NCBI GenBank assembly: GCA_002382805.1
Contig: DGAD01000027.1
Coordinates: 1 to 64,000, forward strand
Source: Clostridiales bacterium UBA4039
Lineage (GTDB): Bacteria > Bacillota > Clostridia > Lachnospirales > Vallitaleaceae
Length of the DNA stretch: 64,000 nt
Direction of reading: 5' to 3'
Translations under genes and position numbers: made by a program
The notes under the pieces: generated by a model
Database searches by the model: none
Told to the model about the DNA's origin: nothing
The model's input: the letters and a program-made list of their open reading frames with translations, nothing else
Part shown: one piece after another, positions 8,252 to 17,312 of the stretch
Numbering within the stretch: position 1 is the stretch's first letter
Layout of the letters: each line of letters starts with the position of its first letter

Positions 8252-8280
8252 TTGTTTTTTAAAAAAGATAATGGTAAAAT
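8252..8280 (+). promoter_or_regulatory. promoter for the DJ-1 family gene
   Basis: TTGTTT (8252-8257) and TAAAAT (8275-8280) are 17 bases apart in a very AT-rich gap; AGGAGG precedes the start at 8341. Confidence 0.5.
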
Positions 8281-8340
8281 ATAGTTTAATAATATTATAA
8301 CGTAAAATTGTGTTGAATCATAGTTTTTTAGGAGGCTGTT

Positions 8341-8886
8341 ATGGGAAAAGCTGCTCTATTTTTAGCAACAGGTTTTGAAGAAATAGAAGCGATAGGCATC
8401 ATTGATGTTTTAAGACGAGGCGGATTAGATTTAGTTACGATTTCAGTGTCGGGTATGGAAGATGTTGAAGGGTCACATGGAGTGATTGTAAAGAGTGATG
8501 CCTTGTTTTTTTCAATTGACTATTCAGAATATGACTTATTTATCCTACCGGGAGGACCGGGGACAGAAAATTTGAAAAAACATGAAGGTTTATGCGACTT
8601 GCTCGTTCAAGTTCATAACGAAGGCAAGCGCATTGCGGCAATATGTGCAGCGCCGAGTGTTCTTGGCGAGATGAAGATACTTGAGGGTAAGATGGCAACA
8701 TGTTATCCTGGATATGAAGAGGAACTTAAAGGGGCTCATGTACTTAATCAAGAAATCGTTCGTGATGGTAATATTGTTACGGGTAAAGGTCCGGGAGTAA
8801 GTATGAAGTTTGCTTTTGAAATTCTCAAAGATTATCTCGAACCAGAAGCTATTGAGGGGTTAAAGGCGCGAATGATTATTCATTAA
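8341..8886 (+). CDS. DJ-1/PfpI family protein (YajL-like)
   Basis: The 181-residue protein has the DJ-1 fold signature: an early FEEIEA segment (residues 12-17), ILPGGPG (68-74) and the nucleophile elbow AAICAAPS with Cys102. The length and motif spacing match DJ-1/YajL/ThiJ proteins, which have been tied to stress protection, glyoxalase-like or chaperone-like activities. Which activity this one has cannot be read from sequence. It has its own promoter and a strong AGGAGG site and stands alone between a CYTH gene on the other strand and the opp operon. Confidence 0.88.
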   Translation: MGKAALFLATGFEEIEAIGIIDVLRRGGLDLVTISVSGMEDVEGSHGVIVKSDALFFSIDYSEYDLFILPGGPGTENLKKHEGLCDLLVQVHNEGKRIAAICAAPSVLGEMKILEGKMATCYPGYEEELKGAHVLNQEIVRDGNIVTGKGPGVSMKFAFEILKDYLEPEAIEGLKARMIIH

Positions 8887-9091
8887 TCTGTATATATTTG
8901 AAGTCTATCTAACATAAATTACTGTATGGATATATTGGGTTTTTATGAGGGGAAAGACAAGGTGAATAGAGCGAAAGACTAAATATGCAAGGGATTTCCA
9001 GCCTTTTGCACTGCGGTCTGACAGCGTGATAAAATAATGCAAGATTAAATGGCTGATTTGCAAAAAAACAAATGTATTTTCTGGAAAAGAC

Positions 9092-9120
9092 TTTACAGTA
9101 CCTCAAATTTATTATATAAT
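9092..9120 (+). promoter_or_regulatory. strong sigma-A promoter for the opp operon
   Basis: TTTACA (9092-9097) and TATAAT (9115-9120) are 17 bases apart. The rest of the 8887-9242 gap holds no gene or known riboswitch that I can recognise; a TGCAA-based inverted repeat near 8987-9010 is weak. Confidence 0.7.
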
Positions 9121-9242
9121 TACCAAGTAATTTAGGCTTATCATAGATGTAGACAAAACATAAAATGGATTTTTATACGACCCGTTCCGATAGGAGTGGG
9201 TTTATGTCTAATTATGAAAGCTATTCGAAAGGAGTTTTATAC

Positions 9243-10172
9243 ATGTCAGGTTATTACGCAAGAAGGGTTCTTTCCGCGGTGATTACCATTTTACTTATTT
9301 CATCATTAACTTTTATAATGATGCATGCTGTACCGGGGGGTCCTTTTACACGTGAGCGTCCCGTTCCGGATGAGATTCTAAAAACGTTGAATGAGAAGTA
9401 CAATTTGGACGCATCTTACTTTGAACAATATGTTGATTACATGAAGGGGCTTGTTACTTTTGATTTAGGTCCTTCTTATTCTAAAGTAGGAACATCGGTA
9501 AATGATTTGGTTGTTTCTGGATTTCCGGTTTCAGCAAAAATTGGACTCATGGCAAGTGCTTTAATTATTGCGTTAGGGATACCCGTGGGGATCATATCAG
9601 CCTTGAAACAGAATAAACCCATTGATTATTTAGTTATGTTTTTAGCCACAGTTGGAGTAACGGTGCCTAGTTTTGTTATGGCTACGCTCATTATTTACTT
9701 CTTTGCCGGCAAGCTCGGATGGATTCCTAGCTTCGGAGTCACTGATTGGCGAGGATATATTGGACCGGTTCTTGCATTGTCAGGATATTCGCTATCCTTC
9801 GTTGCCCGTTTGACACGTTCGAGTATGTTAGAGGTGTTACAACAAGATTATATTCGTACAGCACGTGCTAATGGAATACATGAATTTAAAGTTATTGCAA
9901 AACATGCAGTAAAAAATGCAATGATACCTGTTGTTACTTATGTTGGACCAATGGTTGCATCAATCCTTACAGGGTCCTTTGTAATTGAAAAGATTTTTGC
10001 CTTACCGGGCCTTGGAAGACACTTTATAGAAAGTATTACTAACCGTGACTATACGACGATTATGGGAATGACAATTATATATGCGGTGCTTTATATTGTT
10101 ATGATTTTCATCGTGGATGTAGCATACGGATTTATCGACCCAAGAATCAAACTCGGAAAGGGGAAAGCATAA
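9243..10172 (+). CDS. oppB: oligopeptide ABC transporter permease OppB
   Basis: The 309-residue permease begins YYARRVLSAVITILLISSLT, the usual OppB first helix, followed by the family GGPF segment and five further membrane segments. The EAA loop for ATPase contact is visible (IRTARANGIHEFKVIAKHA, near residues 202-220). ATG 9243 has a GGAG site eight bases upstream. An in-frame ATG at 9204 also has an AGGAG site and would add 13 residues; the OppB-like start favours 9243. It is the first gene of oppBCDFA and forms the membrane channel with OppC for importing peptides. Confidence 0.93.
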   Translation: MSGYYARRVLSAVITILLISSLTFIMMHAVPGGPFTRERPVPDEILKTLNEKYNLDASYFEQYVDYMKGLVTFDLGPSYSKVGTSVNDLVVSGFPVSAKIGLMASALIIALGIPVGIISALKQNKPIDYLVMFLATVGVTVPSFVMATLIIYFFAGKLGWIPSFGVTDWRGYIGPVLALSGYSLSFVARLTRSSMLEVLQQDYIRTARANGIHEFKVIAKHAVKNAMIPVVTYVGPMVASILTGSFVIEKIFALPGLGRHFIESITNRDYTTIMGMTIIYAVLYIVMIFIVDVAYGFIDPRIKLGKGKA

Positions 10173-10173
10173 A

Positions 10174-11370
10174 ATGGCAGATAATCGCTTTGTCTTCTTG
10201 GACAGCAATCTTGAAGACGCAGAAAAAGTACGCCCAAGTTTAACCTATTGGCAAGATGCTTGGCGACGACTTAAGAAAAACAAACTATCCATGATTGGTG
10301 TAGTAACAATAATATTAGTATTGTTGTTTGCTCTTTTGGGTCCATACTTTACACCATTTTCATATTCAGACCAAGACAATCAATATAAAAACTTACCTCC
10401 GGTACTTAATGTATTTGAAGTTGAGGAAGATGTGAATTTTTATCTTTCAAGTGACTATAATATGTTTAGATTGGGAGATAATGGACGCTTAGAAGAACGT
10501 CTCAAAAATGCAAAAAAAGACCCTATCAATAAAGTCTATACATATATCATGGAAGTTGATGGCGTTGAACGTGAGATCGTATTGGACTTCTCATATAATC
10601 TTTTGCCAACAAAGCAAGGATATGATTATGACTATACCATCACTTATGAAGGTATTGAATATACACAACCAACGGGAAAGATGTTCAACAAAACATATCC
10701 TTTTGGTACGGATGACTTAGGACGAGACTTGTTGACGCGTATCATGTACGGTACCAGAATTTCCTTGCTTGTTGCTTTTATTGCAACACTAGTTAACTTA
10801 TTCATCGGTGTAGTATACGGAAGTATCGCTGGATTTGAAGGCGGTCGTGTCGACAACATCATGATGCGTATTGTTGATATTATCAACTCGGTTCCTCTAG
10901 TTCTATATGTTATCTTGTTAATGGTTCTATTTGACGAAGGTGGTCTATGGAATATTGTTATCGCGTTAAGTACGGTATATTGGGTATCTATGGCGCGACT
11001 TGTTCGTGGTCAAATGCTATCGCTTAAAGAACAAGAGTTTGTTTTAGCGGCTCGTGTTATTGGTGTTCCAAAGCATAAGATTATATTTAGACATTTAATT
11101 CCCAATGCAATCGGACCTATTATTGTTTCAATGACAATGATGATTCCAAGTGCTGTATTTACAGAAGCATTCTTAAGTTTTATTGGTTTAGGTGTATCTG
11201 CTCCGATGGCATCCTTAGGGGTATTAGCAAACAATGCCTTATCAGGATTGTTAACGTATCCGTATCTGTTGTTCTTCCCGGCAATGACGATTGCTGTTAT
11301 TATTCTTGCCTTTAACTTCTTAGGGGATGGATTAAGAGATGCGTTAGACCCAAGACTAAGGAAAGGATAG
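10174..11370 (+). CDS. oppC: oligopeptide ABC transporter permease OppC with enlarged extracellular loop
   Basis: The 398-residue OppC has a cytoplasmic N-terminus with the WQDAWRRLKKNKLSMIG segment, a first helix (about residues 38-60), then an insert of about 100 residues (about 65-165) predicted to sit outside the membrane, followed by the usual permease core from TDDLGRDLLTRIMYG. The EAA loop (VLAARVIGVPKHKIIFRHLIPNA) is clear near residues 290-312. Typical OppC/DppC proteins are about 300 residues, so the insert explains the extra length. It starts one base after oppB ends and pairs with OppB. Confidence 0.93.
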   Translation: MADNRFVFLDSNLEDAEKVRPSLTYWQDAWRRLKKNKLSMIGVVTIILVLLFALLGPYFTPFSYSDQDNQYKNLPPVLNVFEVEEDVNFYLSSDYNMFRLGDNGRLEERLKNAKKDPINKVYTYIMEVDGVEREIVLDFSYNLLPTKQGYDYDYTITYEGIEYTQPTGKMFNKTYPFGTDDLGRDLLTRIMYGTRISLLVAFIATLVNLFIGVVYGSIAGFEGGRVDNIMMRIVDIINSVPLVLYVILLMVLFDEGGLWNIVIALSTVYWVSMARLVRGQMLSLKEQEFVLAARVIGVPKHKIIFRHLIPNAIGPIIVSMTMMIPSAVFTEAFLSFIGLGVSAPMASLGVLANNALSGLLTYPYLLFFPAMTIAVIILAFNFLGDGLRDALDPRLRKG

Positions 11371-11378
11371 ATTAAACT

Positions 11379-12395
11379 ATGAGTAAGATATTAGAAGTCA
11401 AAAATTTAAGTACATCATTTTATACCCACTTAGGTGAAGTGCAAGCTGTTCGTGGTAATACGTTTACAATGAACAAAGGAGAAATCCTTGGTATCGTTGG
11501 TGAATCCGGTAGTGGAAAAAGTGTTACGGCAATGTCAATTATGGGCTTGATTGATCATCCTGGAAAAATTAAAAGCGGAGAAATCCTATTTAATGGTGAG
11601 AATATAGCCAATAAATCGAATAAAGCTATGTCAAACATTCGAGGAAAAGAAATCTCAATGATTTTCCAAGATCCGATGACATCGTTGAATCCGGTATATA
11701 CAATAGAAAATCTTATGGTTGAAGTTATTCAACGCCATAAGCATGTATCAAAGAGAGAAGCAAGAGAGATTGCAATAGAAAAGCTTAATCTTGTAGGAAT
11801 TCCAGAACCGGCAAGCCGCATTAAGTCCTATCCACATGAGTTTTCCGGTGGTATGCGTCAACGTGCGATGATTGCAACAGCGTTATCTTGCGATCCGAAG
11901 CTTCTTATTGCAGATGAGCCAACGACAGCTCTTGATGTTACGATTCAGGCGCAGATTCTTGATATCCTAAAGAAACTTGCACAAGAGTTAGAGACTTCAA
12001 TTATGATTATCACACATGACTTGGGTGTAATTGCAGAGACATGTACAAAAATCATCGTTATGTATGGTGGCTTGATTATGGAAAAAGGTCCTATTGATGA
12101 GATTTTTTATAACCCTCAACATCCATATACGATTGGTTTGTTAAATTCTGTACCACGAATGGACGTTGAAGAAAAAGGACGATTAATTCCTATTCCGGGG
12201 TCACCTCCAGACTTAATGAATCCTCCCAAAGGATGTCCATTCTCAACACGATGTCCACGTGCTATGAAGATTTGTAAAGAAGAACCGGTACCTACATTCA
12301 AAGTAAACGATAATCATACATCAGCTTGCTGGTTGTTGCATAAGGATGCACCGGAAGTTGGAGGATTTGCAAAAGGAAGTGAAGTCATTGGCTGA
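11379..12395 (+). CDS. oppD: oligopeptide ABC transporter ATPase OppD
   Basis: The 338-residue ATPase has Walker A GESGSGKS near residue 40, signature FSGGMRQRAMIATAL, Walker B LLIADEPTTALD and the C-terminal Opp-type extension with four cysteines (CPFSTRCPRAMKIC then CW) typical of an iron-sulfur-binding end in OppD/DppD. It energises peptide import with OppF. The end overlaps the probable TTG start of oppF by eight bases, so the two are translationally coupled. Confidence 0.95.
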   Translation: MSKILEVKNLSTSFYTHLGEVQAVRGNTFTMNKGEILGIVGESGSGKSVTAMSIMGLIDHPGKIKSGEILFNGENIANKSNKAMSNIRGKEISMIFQDPMTSLNPVYTIENLMVEVIQRHKHVSKREAREIAIEKLNLVGIPEPASRIKSYPHEFSGGMRQRAMIATALSCDPKLLIADEPTTALDVTIQAQILDILKKLAQELETSIMIITHDLGVIAETCTKIIVMYGGLIMEKGPIDEIFYNPQHPYTIGLLNSVPRMDVEEKGRLIPIPGSPPDLMNPPKGCPFSTRCPRAMKICKEEPVPTFKVNDNHTSACWLLHKDAPEVGGFAKGSEVIG

Positions 12396-13380
12396 GAATA
12401 AGAATTTATTAGAAATTAAAAATCTAAAAAAATATTTTACGATAAAGCATAGTATGTTTGAAGATAAACGAAAAGTTTTAAAAGCCGTAGATGGTATTTC
12501 CTTTAACATAAAAAAAGGTGAAACCTTCGGACTTGTAGGTGAATCCGGTTGTGGAAAATCAACGACAGGTCGTTCCATTGTTCGATTGTATGAGCCTACA
12601 GGTGGGGAAATTATTTATGACGGTGAAAATATTGCCAACATAAGCGATAAGGAAATGTTAAAATACAGAAAACGTATTCAAATGATTTTTCAAGATCCAT
12701 ATGCATCATTGAATACGCGAATGACAGTATCTGATATTATTGGAGAGGGACTGGATATTCATACGAATATTAAAGGAGCTGCTCGTCAAGAGCGCATCTA
12801 TGAGCTCCTTCAAAGAGTTGGATTAAAAAAAGAACATTCAAATCGTTATCCGCACGAATTTTCCGGTGGACAGCGACAACGTATTGGTATTGCAAGAGCT
12901 TTAGCGATTGAACCGGAGTTGATTATCTGTGACGAGCCGATTTCAGCTTTGGACGTATCGATTCAAGCCCAAGTAGTTAACATGTTGGAAGATTTACAAG
13001 AAGAGCTTGGATTAACGTATTTGTTTATTGCCCATGACCTTTCCATGGTTAAGCATATTTCTGACCGAATAGGGGTTATGTATCTTGGAAATATGATGGA
13101 AATTGCTGAAAGTAATGAACTCTATAAAAATCCATGGCATCCATATACAAAGGCACTATTGTCATCAATCCCGATTCCTGATCCAAGAGCCGACAAAGGA
13201 CAGCGAATTATCCTTGAAGGTGATGTTAAGAGCCCGATTAATCCAAAAGAAGGATGTCGATTTAGCTCACGTTGCCGATACTGCAAAGAAAAATGTAATG
13301 AAGTGACACCTGAACTACGTGAAGTAGCACCGGATCACTTTGTGGCATGTCACTTTGTAGAAGAAATTAACGGACTCTAG
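12388..13380 (+). CDS. oppF: oligopeptide ABC transporter ATPase OppF
   Basis: The 330-residue ATPase carries Walker A GESGCGKST, signature FSGGQRQRIGIARAL, Walker B LIICDEPISALD and the Opp-type C-terminal cysteine cluster. A TTG start at 12388 is proposed: AAAGGAAG sits about eight bases upstream, and the product then begins AENKNLLEIKNLKKYF like other OppF proteins. An upstream in-frame ATG at 12346 lies inside oppD without a good site. It forms the ATPase heterodimer with OppD. A long-spaced inverted repeat separates it from oppA. Confidence 0.93.
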   Translation: MAENKNLLEIKNLKKYFTIKHSMFEDKRKVLKAVDGISFNIKKGETFGLVGESGCGKSTTGRSIVRLYEPTGGEIIYDGENIANISDKEMLKYRKRIQMIFQDPYASLNTRMTVSDIIGEGLDIHTNIKGAARQERIYELLQRVGLKKEHSNRYPHEFSGGQRQRIGIARALAIEPELIICDEPISALDVSIQAQVVNMLEDLQEELGLTYLFIAHDLSMVKHISDRIGVMYLGNMMEIAESNELYKNPWHPYTKALLSSIPIPDPRADKGQRIILEGDVKSPINPKEGCRFSSRCRYCKEKCNEVTPELREVAPDHFVACHFVEEINGL

Positions 13381-13389
13381 TCAATATTT

Positions 13390-13439
13390 ATTGTTATGCG
13401 TCTATCAAAATATAAGGGTATAAACTTGTGCATAACAAT
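13390..13439 (+). repeat. inverted repeat between oppF and oppA
   Basis: Two perfect 10-base arms, ATTGTTATGC (13390-13399) and GCATAACAAT (13430-13439), are separated by 30 bases. There is no T-run after the second arm, so it is not an ordinary terminator. It could stabilise the oppA transcript or mark a processing site, or be a protein-binding dyad. Confidence 0.5.
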
Positions 13440-13496
13440 TAATATATATAGTGACATAAGTCACATGAAACTAAGGAAATAAAAGGAGGAAAACAA

Positions 13497-15203
13497 ATGA
13501 AAAAAGTATTAGCAATGCTATTAGTACTTACGTTAGCCGTTTCATTATTTGCTGGATGTGGCAAAGATGATACCAATACAGGTACTACCGACAATGGAAC
13601 AGACAGTAGTTCAACAGATAACGGCTCTACAGATGATGGCGCTACAGATGGAGAATCTACAGATGGTACAATGGCTTCTGGAAGCGTTCTACGTTGGAAC
13701 GTTGGTGCAGATCCAAAGACGATTGACCCAGGCTTAAATGGCGCAAGTGATGGTGGAGACATTATCAGTCATACATTTGAAGGACTTGTACGAGAAAAAA
13801 GCGGTGTAACTTATCCGGGAATTGCTGAATCTTGGGACGTTTCAGAAGATGGATTAACAGTAACATTTCATCTTAGAGAATCAAAATGGTCCGATGGAAC
13901 ACCATTAACAGCTAATGACTTTGTTTATTCATGGAAACGTGGAATGGACCCTGCAACAGCATCTGAATATGCTTGGATTTGGGAATATACAAATGTTAAA
14001 GGCGCATATGAAGCTGTATACGAAGGTGGATCATTAGATGATGTTGGACTTCGTGCAGAAGATGACTTAACGTTAGTTGTTGAGTTAAACTCTCCAACAG
14101 ATTATATTGTAAGTTTACTTTCTTTCTACCACTTTATGCCAGTTAAACAAGAAGCTGTCGAATCAAAAGCAGACGGTGCTTGGGCTAAAGATGCTGAATT
14201 AGCAGTATCTAACGGAGCGTTTATTTTAACTGACTATACAATTGGTGAAGGATTAACTCTTGCTAAAAACGAAAATTACTGGGATGCTGAAAACGTAGCA
14301 ATCGAAGAAATGGAAGTTGTATTTATCGATGAACATTCAACTGCATACCAAGCATATGAAGGTGGCGAATTATTAGCTATTCCTGAAGTGCCAACAGCAG
14401 AAGTTGCTCGTCTAATTGCAGAAGATCCTAACTTCTATGTATTCCCATTACTCGGAACATACTACTATAACATTAACCTTGATCGTGAGATTTGGGCTGA
14501 CCAACGCGTTCGTCGTGCGTTAACACTTGCTGTTGACCGTCAAATGATCACTGAAACATTAGGTGCAGGTCAACTTCCAGCAACTGGTTTCGTTCCAGAA
14601 GGTTTCTTAGATCACAATGGTGAAGACTTCGCATTAAAAGCTGGTGACTATGGCATTCCTACAGATGGAAGTGGTGTTGAAGAAGCACAAGCATTACTTG
14701 CTGAAGCTGGATATCCAAACGGTGAAGGATTCCCAGAATTTACAATCCTTTACAACACAGGTGAAGGTCACCAAAAAGTTGCTGAACTTGTACAAGAAAT
14801 GTACAAAACAAACCTTGGTCTTAATGTAAAATTAGAGAACCAAGAGTGGGCAGTATTCCAAGATACTCGTAAAGTTGGAGACTACGAAATGGCTCGTGGT
14901 GGTTGGTTAACAGACTTTATGGATCCAATGGGATTATTGGGTATCTTCACTCAAGGTAATGCATACAATGATCCTAAGTTTGCAAACGATGAGTTTGATG
15001 AACTAATGGCTAATGCAAATACAACTCGTGGTGAAGAACACTACAATTACCTATACCAAGCTCAAGACATCCTTATGAATGAATTACCAATTGTTCCTTT
15101 ATACTACTATACAGACAAATGGTTAATTTCAGAGAAAGTACAAGGATGGGATCGTTCAGTACTTGGTGCTATCGACTTTACACATGCAACAGTTGTAGAG
15201 TAA
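13497..15203 (+). CDS. oppA: oligopeptide-binding lipoprotein OppA
   Basis: The 568-residue protein has a lipoprotein signal with lipobox FAGC and Cys21, then a Ser/Thr/Asp/Gly linker of about 35 residues that should act as a tether outside the membrane. The body is a family 5 solute-binding protein (SBP_bac_5), with landmarks such as ADPKTIDPGL, SWDVSEDGLTVTFHLRE and NINLDREIWADQRVRRALTLAVDR. It captures peptides for OppBCDF. A strong AGGAGG site precedes it. Its codon choice looks more biased to CGT, GGT and AAC than that of neighbouring genes, suggesting high expression. It is the last gene of the operon and is followed by a strong terminator. Confidence 0.95.
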   Translation: MKKVLAMLLVLTLAVSLFAGCGKDDTNTGTTDNGTDSSSTDNGSTDDGATDGESTDGTMASGSVLRWNVGADPKTIDPGLNGASDGGDIISHTFEGLVREKSGVTYPGIAESWDVSEDGLTVTFHLRESKWSDGTPLTANDFVYSWKRGMDPATASEYAWIWEYTNVKGAYEAVYEGGSLDDVGLRAEDDLTLVVELNSPTDYIVSLLSFYHFMPVKQEAVESKADGAWAKDAELAVSNGAFILTDYTIGEGLTLAKNENYWDAENVAIEEMEVVFIDEHSTAYQAYEGGELLAIPEVPTAEVARLIAEDPNFYVFPLLGTYYYNINLDREIWADQRVRRALTLAVDRQMITETLGAGQLPATGFVPEGFLDHNGEDFALKAGDYGIPTDGSGVEEAQALLAEAGYPNGEGFPEFTILYNTGEGHQKVAELVQEMYKTNLGLNVKLENQEWAVFQDTRKVGDYEMARGGWLTDFMDPMGLLGIFTQGNAYNDPKFANDEFDELMANANTTRGEEHYNYLYQAQDILMNELPIVPLYYYTDKWLISEKVQGWDRSVLGAIDFTHATVVE

Positions 15204-15235
15204 TCTGACAGCATCTACTAGACAAGAATGACAAC

Positions 15236-15274
15236 AAAGGGATATGACTCCACTCGGAGCATATCCCTTTTTTT
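15236..15274 (+). terminator. terminator of the opp operon
   Basis: AAAGGGATATG and CATATCCCTTT pair over 11 bases, with an inner CTCC/GGAG stem and a T-run directly after. Confidence 0.9.
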
Positions 15275-15331
15275 AAAAAAGTATTAATTCGTATTAAAAT
15301 AAAATATACGCTAGCATTCTATAGAGTGGTG

Positions 15332-15340
15332 TGTTATAAT
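15332..15340 (+). promoter_or_regulatory. extended -10 promoter for tig-clpP-clpX
   Basis: TGT-TATAAT forms an extended -10 element. The -35 at 17-base spacing (TAGCAT) is poor, as is common with extended -10 promoters. No CtsR-type direct repeat or CIRCE was seen between 15275 and 15408. Confidence 0.6.
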
Positions 15341-15408
15341 GTGTTAATGGTTTAAGATGGGTCAAGAGACCTTGAATATAGAGTGTTACAAGGAGGAAAC
15401 GTTAAATA

Positions 15409-16695
15409 ATGAGTACAAAAGTTGAAAAACTCGAAAACAGTATGGTGAAACTAACAATCGAAGTTAGTGCAGATATCTTTGAAAAAGGTCTGAATCACGC
15501 GTATAACAAAAACAAGAAATCTATCCAAATTCCAGGATTCCGTAAAGGAAAAGCACCACGAAAATTGATTGAAAAAACATATGGAATCGGTGTGTTCTAT
15601 GAAGATGCAGCGAATTATTGCATCCCAGAAGCATATGACAAAGCAGTTGAAGAAGAAGGATTAGAAGTTGTATCACGTCCAGAGATTGACGTTGAGCAAA
15701 TCGAAGCAGGAAAGCCATTTATTTTCACAGCAGAAGTAGCAGTAAAACCTGAAGTTACACTTGGAGATTATAAAGGTCTAGAAGCAACAAAGGATGCTGT
15801 TGAAGTAACAGATGAAGAAGTTGATAACGATATTGACAATGTACGTGAGCAAAACTCCCGTCTTGTAGATGTTGCTGATCGTGCTATTGCAATGGATGAT
15901 CAAGTAAATATTGATTTTGATGGATATGTGGATGGAGAACCTTTTGAAGGTGGAAAAGCTGAAGGCTATGACTTAACAATTGGTTCGGGTTCATTTATTG
16001 ATACATTTGAAGAACAATTAATAGGTAAAAACGTTGATGACGAGCTTGAAGTTGAAGTGACTTTCCCAGAAGAGTATCACGTAGATGAGCTTAAAGGAAA
16101 ACCAGCAACATTCAAAGTAAAAATCAATGGAATCAAAGTGAAGGAATTACCAGAGCTTGATGATGAATTGGCAAAAGACGTATCAGAATTTGATACTTTG
16201 GATGAATACAAAGCAAGTGTTAAAGAAAAACTTGCTGAATCAAAAGAAAATGCAGCAACAGCAAAATTAAGAGAAGAAGTACTTGAAAAAGCTGTTGAAA
16301 ATGCTAGCATTGAATTGCCAGAACCTATGGTAGAGTTAGAAGCTGAGAACATGACATACGATATGGCTCAACGACTACAATATCAAGGTTTATCAATAGA
16401 ACAATATTTCCAATATACAGGACAAAACATGGAGACGCTTAAAGCAAGTATGAAGCCAGAAGCTGAAAAGAAAATCAAAGCACGTCTTGTATTAGAAGCG
16501 ATTGCAGTTGCAGAGAACATTGAAGCGACAGATGAAGATGTTGAAGCAGAAATTGCTCGTATGGCAGAAATGTATAATATGGAAGTGGAAAAAATCAAAG
16601 AAACTATTGGTGATGATGAGAAAGATTCAATTAAACAAGACCTTGTCAACCAAAAGGCATATGACTTAATCGTAGAAAACGCAAAAGTCAACTAG
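15409..16695 (+). CDS. tig: trigger factor (ribosome-associated chaperone, PPIase)
   Basis: The 428-residue protein has the ribosome-binding N-domain with the loop motif [18 protein letters not shown] (near residues 43-60), a central FKBP-like peptidyl-prolyl isomerase domain (about 150-240, with [21 protein letters not shown] segment) and a helical C-terminal domain. Length and order are standard. Trigger factor binds nascent chains at the ribosome exit. It is the first gene of the quality-control block and is followed 17 bases later by clpP. A strong AGGAGG site precedes the ATG. Confidence 0.97.
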   Translation: MSTKVEKLENSMVKLTIEVSADIFEKGLNHAYNKNKKSIQIPGFRKGKAPRKLIEKTYGIGVFYEDAANYCIPEAYDKAVEEEGLEVVSRPEIDVEQIEAGKPFIFTAEVAVKPEVTLGDYKGLEATKDAVEVTDEEVDNDIDNVREQNSRLVDVADRAIAMDDQVNIDFDGYVDGEPFEGGKAEGYDLTIGSGSFIDTFEEQLIGKNVDDELEVEVTFPEEYHVDELKGKPATFKVKINGIKVKELPELDDELAKDVSEFDTLDEYKASVKEKLAESKENAATAKLREEVLEKAVENASIELPEPMVELEAENMTYDMAQRLQYQGLSIEQYFQYTGQNMETLKASMKPEAEKKIKARLVLEAIAVAENIEATDEDVEAEIARMAEMYNMEVEKIKETIGDDEKDSIKQDLVNQKAYDLIVENAKVN

Positions 16696-16712
16696 ATTTA
16701 GGAGGTGTGGGT

Positions 16713-17294
16713 ATGGCTTTAGTACCTTACGTCATTGAACAAACAAGCCGTGGAGAAAGATCGTATGATATTTATTCACGATTATTAAAGGAACGAATTA
16801 TTTTTTTGGGTGAGGAAGTAAACGATACAACAGCAAGTTTAATTGTTGCTCAATTATTGTTTTTAGAATCCGATGACCCAGATAAAGATATTCACTTATA
16901 TATAAACAGCCCTGGGGGTTCAATTACTGCGGGGATGGCTATTTATGATACCATGCAACACGTTAAGCCAGACGTATCAACAATTTGTGTTGGTATGGCA
17001 GCAAGTATGGGTGCATTTTTACTTGCTGGTGGACAAAAAGGCAAGCGTTTTGCATTGCCACATTCAGAAGTGATGATTCATCAACCACTGGGTGGTATGC
17101 AAGGACAAGCAAGTGATATTAAAATACATGCAGATCGTATCATCGAGATGCGTAAAATGTTAAATGAAATTTTAGCGGAAAATACAGGCCAAGATCTCGA
17201 AACAATTGAGCGAGACACAGAAAGAGATAATTTCTTGTCGGCTCAACGTGCAATGGAATATGGCCTCATTGATAAAGTAATAATTAAACGCTAA
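16713..17294 (+). CDS. clpP: ATP-dependent Clp protease proteolytic subunit
   Basis: The 193-residue serine peptidase has its nucleophile in GMAASMGA (Ser98), the histidine in HSEVMIHQP (His123) and the late acidic DTERDNF segment containing the third catalytic residue. It forms the two-ring barrel that degrades proteins unfolded by ClpX. GGAGG lies seven bases before ATG 16713; an in-frame GTG at 16707 overlaps the ribosome-binding site and is rejected. It lies between tig and clpX in one transcription unit. Confidence 0.97.
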   Translation: MALVPYVIEQTSRGERSYDIYSRLLKERIIFLGEEVNDTTASLIVAQLLFLESDDPDKDIHLYINSPGGSITAGMAIYDTMQHVKPDVSTICVGMAASMGAFLLAGGQKGKRFALPHSEVMIHQPLGGMQGQASDIKIHADRIIEMRKMLNEILAENTGQDLETIERDTERDNFLSAQRAMEYGLIDKVIIKR

Positions 17295-17312
17295 CCGAAA
17301 GTTGGTGAAACT

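Noticed and set aside
8887..9242. Possible riboswitch or T-box in the gap before oppB
   Set aside because: Only a promoter and a weak TGCAA-based repeat were found; no T-box TGGN motif with a terminator or known aptamer blocks.
13439..13762. Minus-strand frame opposite the oppA signal and linker
   Set aside because: Pro/Ser/Val-rich shadow of the Thr/Ser/Asp linker codons; no start signals.
15275..15408. CtsR or CIRCE operator before tig-clpP-clpX
   Set aside because: No heptad direct repeat or 9-9-9 inverted repeat in the gap.
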